Shown: one piece after another, positions 30,275 through 31,329 of the stretch
Position numbering within the stretch: position 1 is the first letter of the stretch
Layout of the letters: every line of letters begins with the position of its first letter
Virus record (IMG/VR): IMGVR_UViG_3300030106_001568
Coordinates: 1 to 31,329 of that record
DNA length: 31,329 nt
Reading direction: 5' to 3' (one strand)
Source: a virus
The notes under the pieces: model-generated
Databases searched by the model: none
Seen by the model: the letters and a program-made list of their open reading frames with translations, nothing else
Told to the model about the DNA's origin: nothing
Program-made: the position numbers and the translations under genes

Positions 30275-30930
30275 CTTCCACCATTATACATAACTTGTTC
30301 GGCTTGTATCTCTTCTTTTGTTTTTAGTCGTGCTTTATATTCTTCATAGTCTGGTCTTAGCTTATCATACTTTGCCCATAGTCTTTCAGCATCAGCACCA
30401 ATCTTACCTTCAAATGGACAAGGTGTACCACTCATCTCCATAGCTGTAAACACTCTTGGATCTTGGCACAGTACAGCTATACCAGCAACTTTCATATTAT
30501 GTACTTGTGCTAACTCTCTTGCTAGTTTAATACGTTCACATGTTTCATCTGTATGATTACCACTAGAACTCAATCCAATGAAAGAGCTTTGTATACCAAG
30601 AGAGTGTCCTAAATTACATACGTCAATACCACTGCTGGCAGGAGGTGCAGTAGCTGTAGGAGGGTAGCTTTTAATATTAGAGGTATTATTTGTAGTGCTA
30701 GAAGTACTTGTGCTAGACGAACTGCCAGATTCATAAGTTGTACTTGAGCTGGAAGTATATCCTCCAGATATAATAGTATTATCGCCAGAAACATTTGTGT
30801 TTTCGTTTGCTATTGTTGGGTAAATAGATAGCAAGAGTAATAATGAGGTAAGAATTATCACCCTTGCTATCACTGGGAGAAGAATTAAATCCTTTATAGG
30901 ATATCGTGAATATATATTATTGCAAGTCAT
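30271..30930 (-). CDS. Exported serine-rich protein
   Basis: 219 residues from the ATG at 30930, two bases beyond the holin stop; a GTG at 30945 is an alternative. A long signal anchor or signal peptide ('ARVIILTSLLLLLSIYPTIA') precedes 'NENTNVSGDNTIISGGY' and a Ser/Thr-rich linker. The C-terminal domain has four cysteines and 'MKVAGIAVLCQDPRVFTAME' then 'SGTPCPFEGKIG', a pattern seen in marine phages beside holin genes. It ends in a charged helix. Function unknown; probably secreted to the periplasm. Confidence 0.65.
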   Translation of the reverse strand: MTCNNIYSRYPIKDLILLPVIARVIILTSLLLLLSIYPTIANENTNVSGDNTIISGGYTSSSSTTYESGSSSSTSTSSTTNNTSNIKSYPPTATAPPASSGIDVCNLGHSLGIQSSFIGLSSSGNHTDETCERIKLARELAQVHNMKVAGIAVLCQDPRVFTAMEMSGTPCPFEGKIGADAERLWAKYDKLRPDYEEYKARLKTKEEIQAEQVMYNGGR

Positions 30931-30932
30931 AT

Positions 30933-31329
30933 TTACTTTTTCCACTTACTTAGTGTGGATACACCAAAGGATCCAGCTACTATTGTAAGAACTATGTACC
31001 AAAATTCTGTAGGTGCATTACCTAGTAACTCCCACCCCACTACCATATGTGGCTGTGTGTATGGGACAAAATGTGCTATCAATATTCCAGAAAACACAAT
31101 AGTTAATAGCTCGTCTTTCCATGATTTCGAGCTAGCTTTTACTTGTGCTTTCATTACAGATTGTTGGGCCTTTGCTACTGCTTCTTCTTTCTTTATCTGT
31201 GCAAAATCTGTTTGTGCAATAGCTTGAATCTCTGCTTCTCGAACCATCTTTTTCTTCTCGATAGCATGACTTGCAGCTCCAATAACTTTATCAGCTACAA
31301 GTTTTGTTATTGGATTAGAAAGTAATCCT
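30933..31329 (-). CDS. Holin, GTA 3-TM type (5' end beyond window)
   Basis: The frame stays open to the right edge, and the upstream codons read 'GLLSNPITKLVADKVIGAAS', the standard start of this family, so the true ATG is just outside and not at 31247. The central charged helix ('AQIKKEEAVAKAQQSVMKAQ') is followed by 'SKSWKDELLTIVFSGILIAH' and a second and third hydrophobic segment ending 'GSFGVSTLSKWKK'. It matches the 3-TM holin of gene transfer agents and many phages. It would open the inner membrane for endolysin; no endolysin is in the window. Confidence 0.82.
   Translation of the reverse strand, partial: GLLSNPITKLVADKVIGAASHAIEKKKMVREAEIQAIAQTDFAQIKKEEAVAKAQQSVMKAQVKASSKSWKDELLTIVFSGILIAHFVPYTQPHMVVGWELLGNAPTEFWYIVLTIVAGSFGVSTLSKWKK

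Noticed and set aside
1-31329. CRISPR array, insertion sequence, integrase or attachment site
   Set aside because: No regularly spaced identical repeats, no transposase or recombinase motifs, and no paired att-like repeats were seen.

Overview
This window looks like most of the genome of a short-tailed (podovirus-like) double-stranded DNA phage. The DNA is A+T-rich and densely coded. Its family set (T7-type head-tail genes plus DUF5872, DUF6321, Bbp19-like and DUF3310 genes) is typical of uncultured marine phages such as the pelagiphage / Mediterranean virome contigs. A marine alphaproteobacterial host is an inference only. No integrase, RNA polymerase, DNA polymerase or endolysin is visible.

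Layout. Positions 1 to about 21.6 kb are read leftward and hold the late genes. In transcription order they are: small terminase; a cluster of small, very basic proteins (DUF6321, DUF5872 and others); large terminase; a proline-rich small protein; portal; metallophosphoesterase; DUF3310; Bbp19-like protein; scaffold; a T7 gp13-like acetyltransferase-fold protein; major capsid; a small capsid-associated protein; T7 gp11-like and gp12-like tail tube proteins; three ejection proteins in the gp14/gp15/gp16 positions; and a tail fibre that runs off the left edge. The order of the core virion genes matches T7 except for gp13 (placed before the capsid gene) and the terminases (placed first). Many junctions are TAATG or ATGA stop/start overlaps.

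Positions 22.2 to 28.6 kb are read rightward and hold the early genes: small unknown proteins, a DUF2958 protein, then a recombination and replication module. That module has a YqaJ-type exonuclease, a putative single-strand annealing protein, an XRE-HTH protein with a DnaT/replisome-organiser-like C-terminus, a putative helicase-loader-like protein, SSB, a LexA-like DNA-binding domain, and an Hjc-like Holliday junction resolvase. The phage seems to load host replication machinery rather than encode its own polymerase.

Positions 28.5 to 31.3 kb are read leftward again and carry lysis or envelope genes: a GTA-type 3-TM holin (start beyond the right edge), two exported proteins, a coiled-coil membrane protein that could be a spanin, and a 57-residue membrane protein. 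Both window edges cut leftward late genes, so the window is best read as a circularly permuted genome whose late operon wraps around the edge.

The most unusual material is noncoding. Around the early/late divergence there are four hairpin-dense islands (about 21.08-21.21, 21.65-22.10, 22.76-23.18 and 24.41-24.67 kb). They contain many perfect or near-perfect stems, a predicted pseudoknot, a nested cruciform-like structure, and in the last island a 16-pair helix whose two imperfections are both G·U on the + strand. In so compact a genome these are strong candidates for phage-encoded structured RNAs, or for replication or packaging sites. I do not recognise them.
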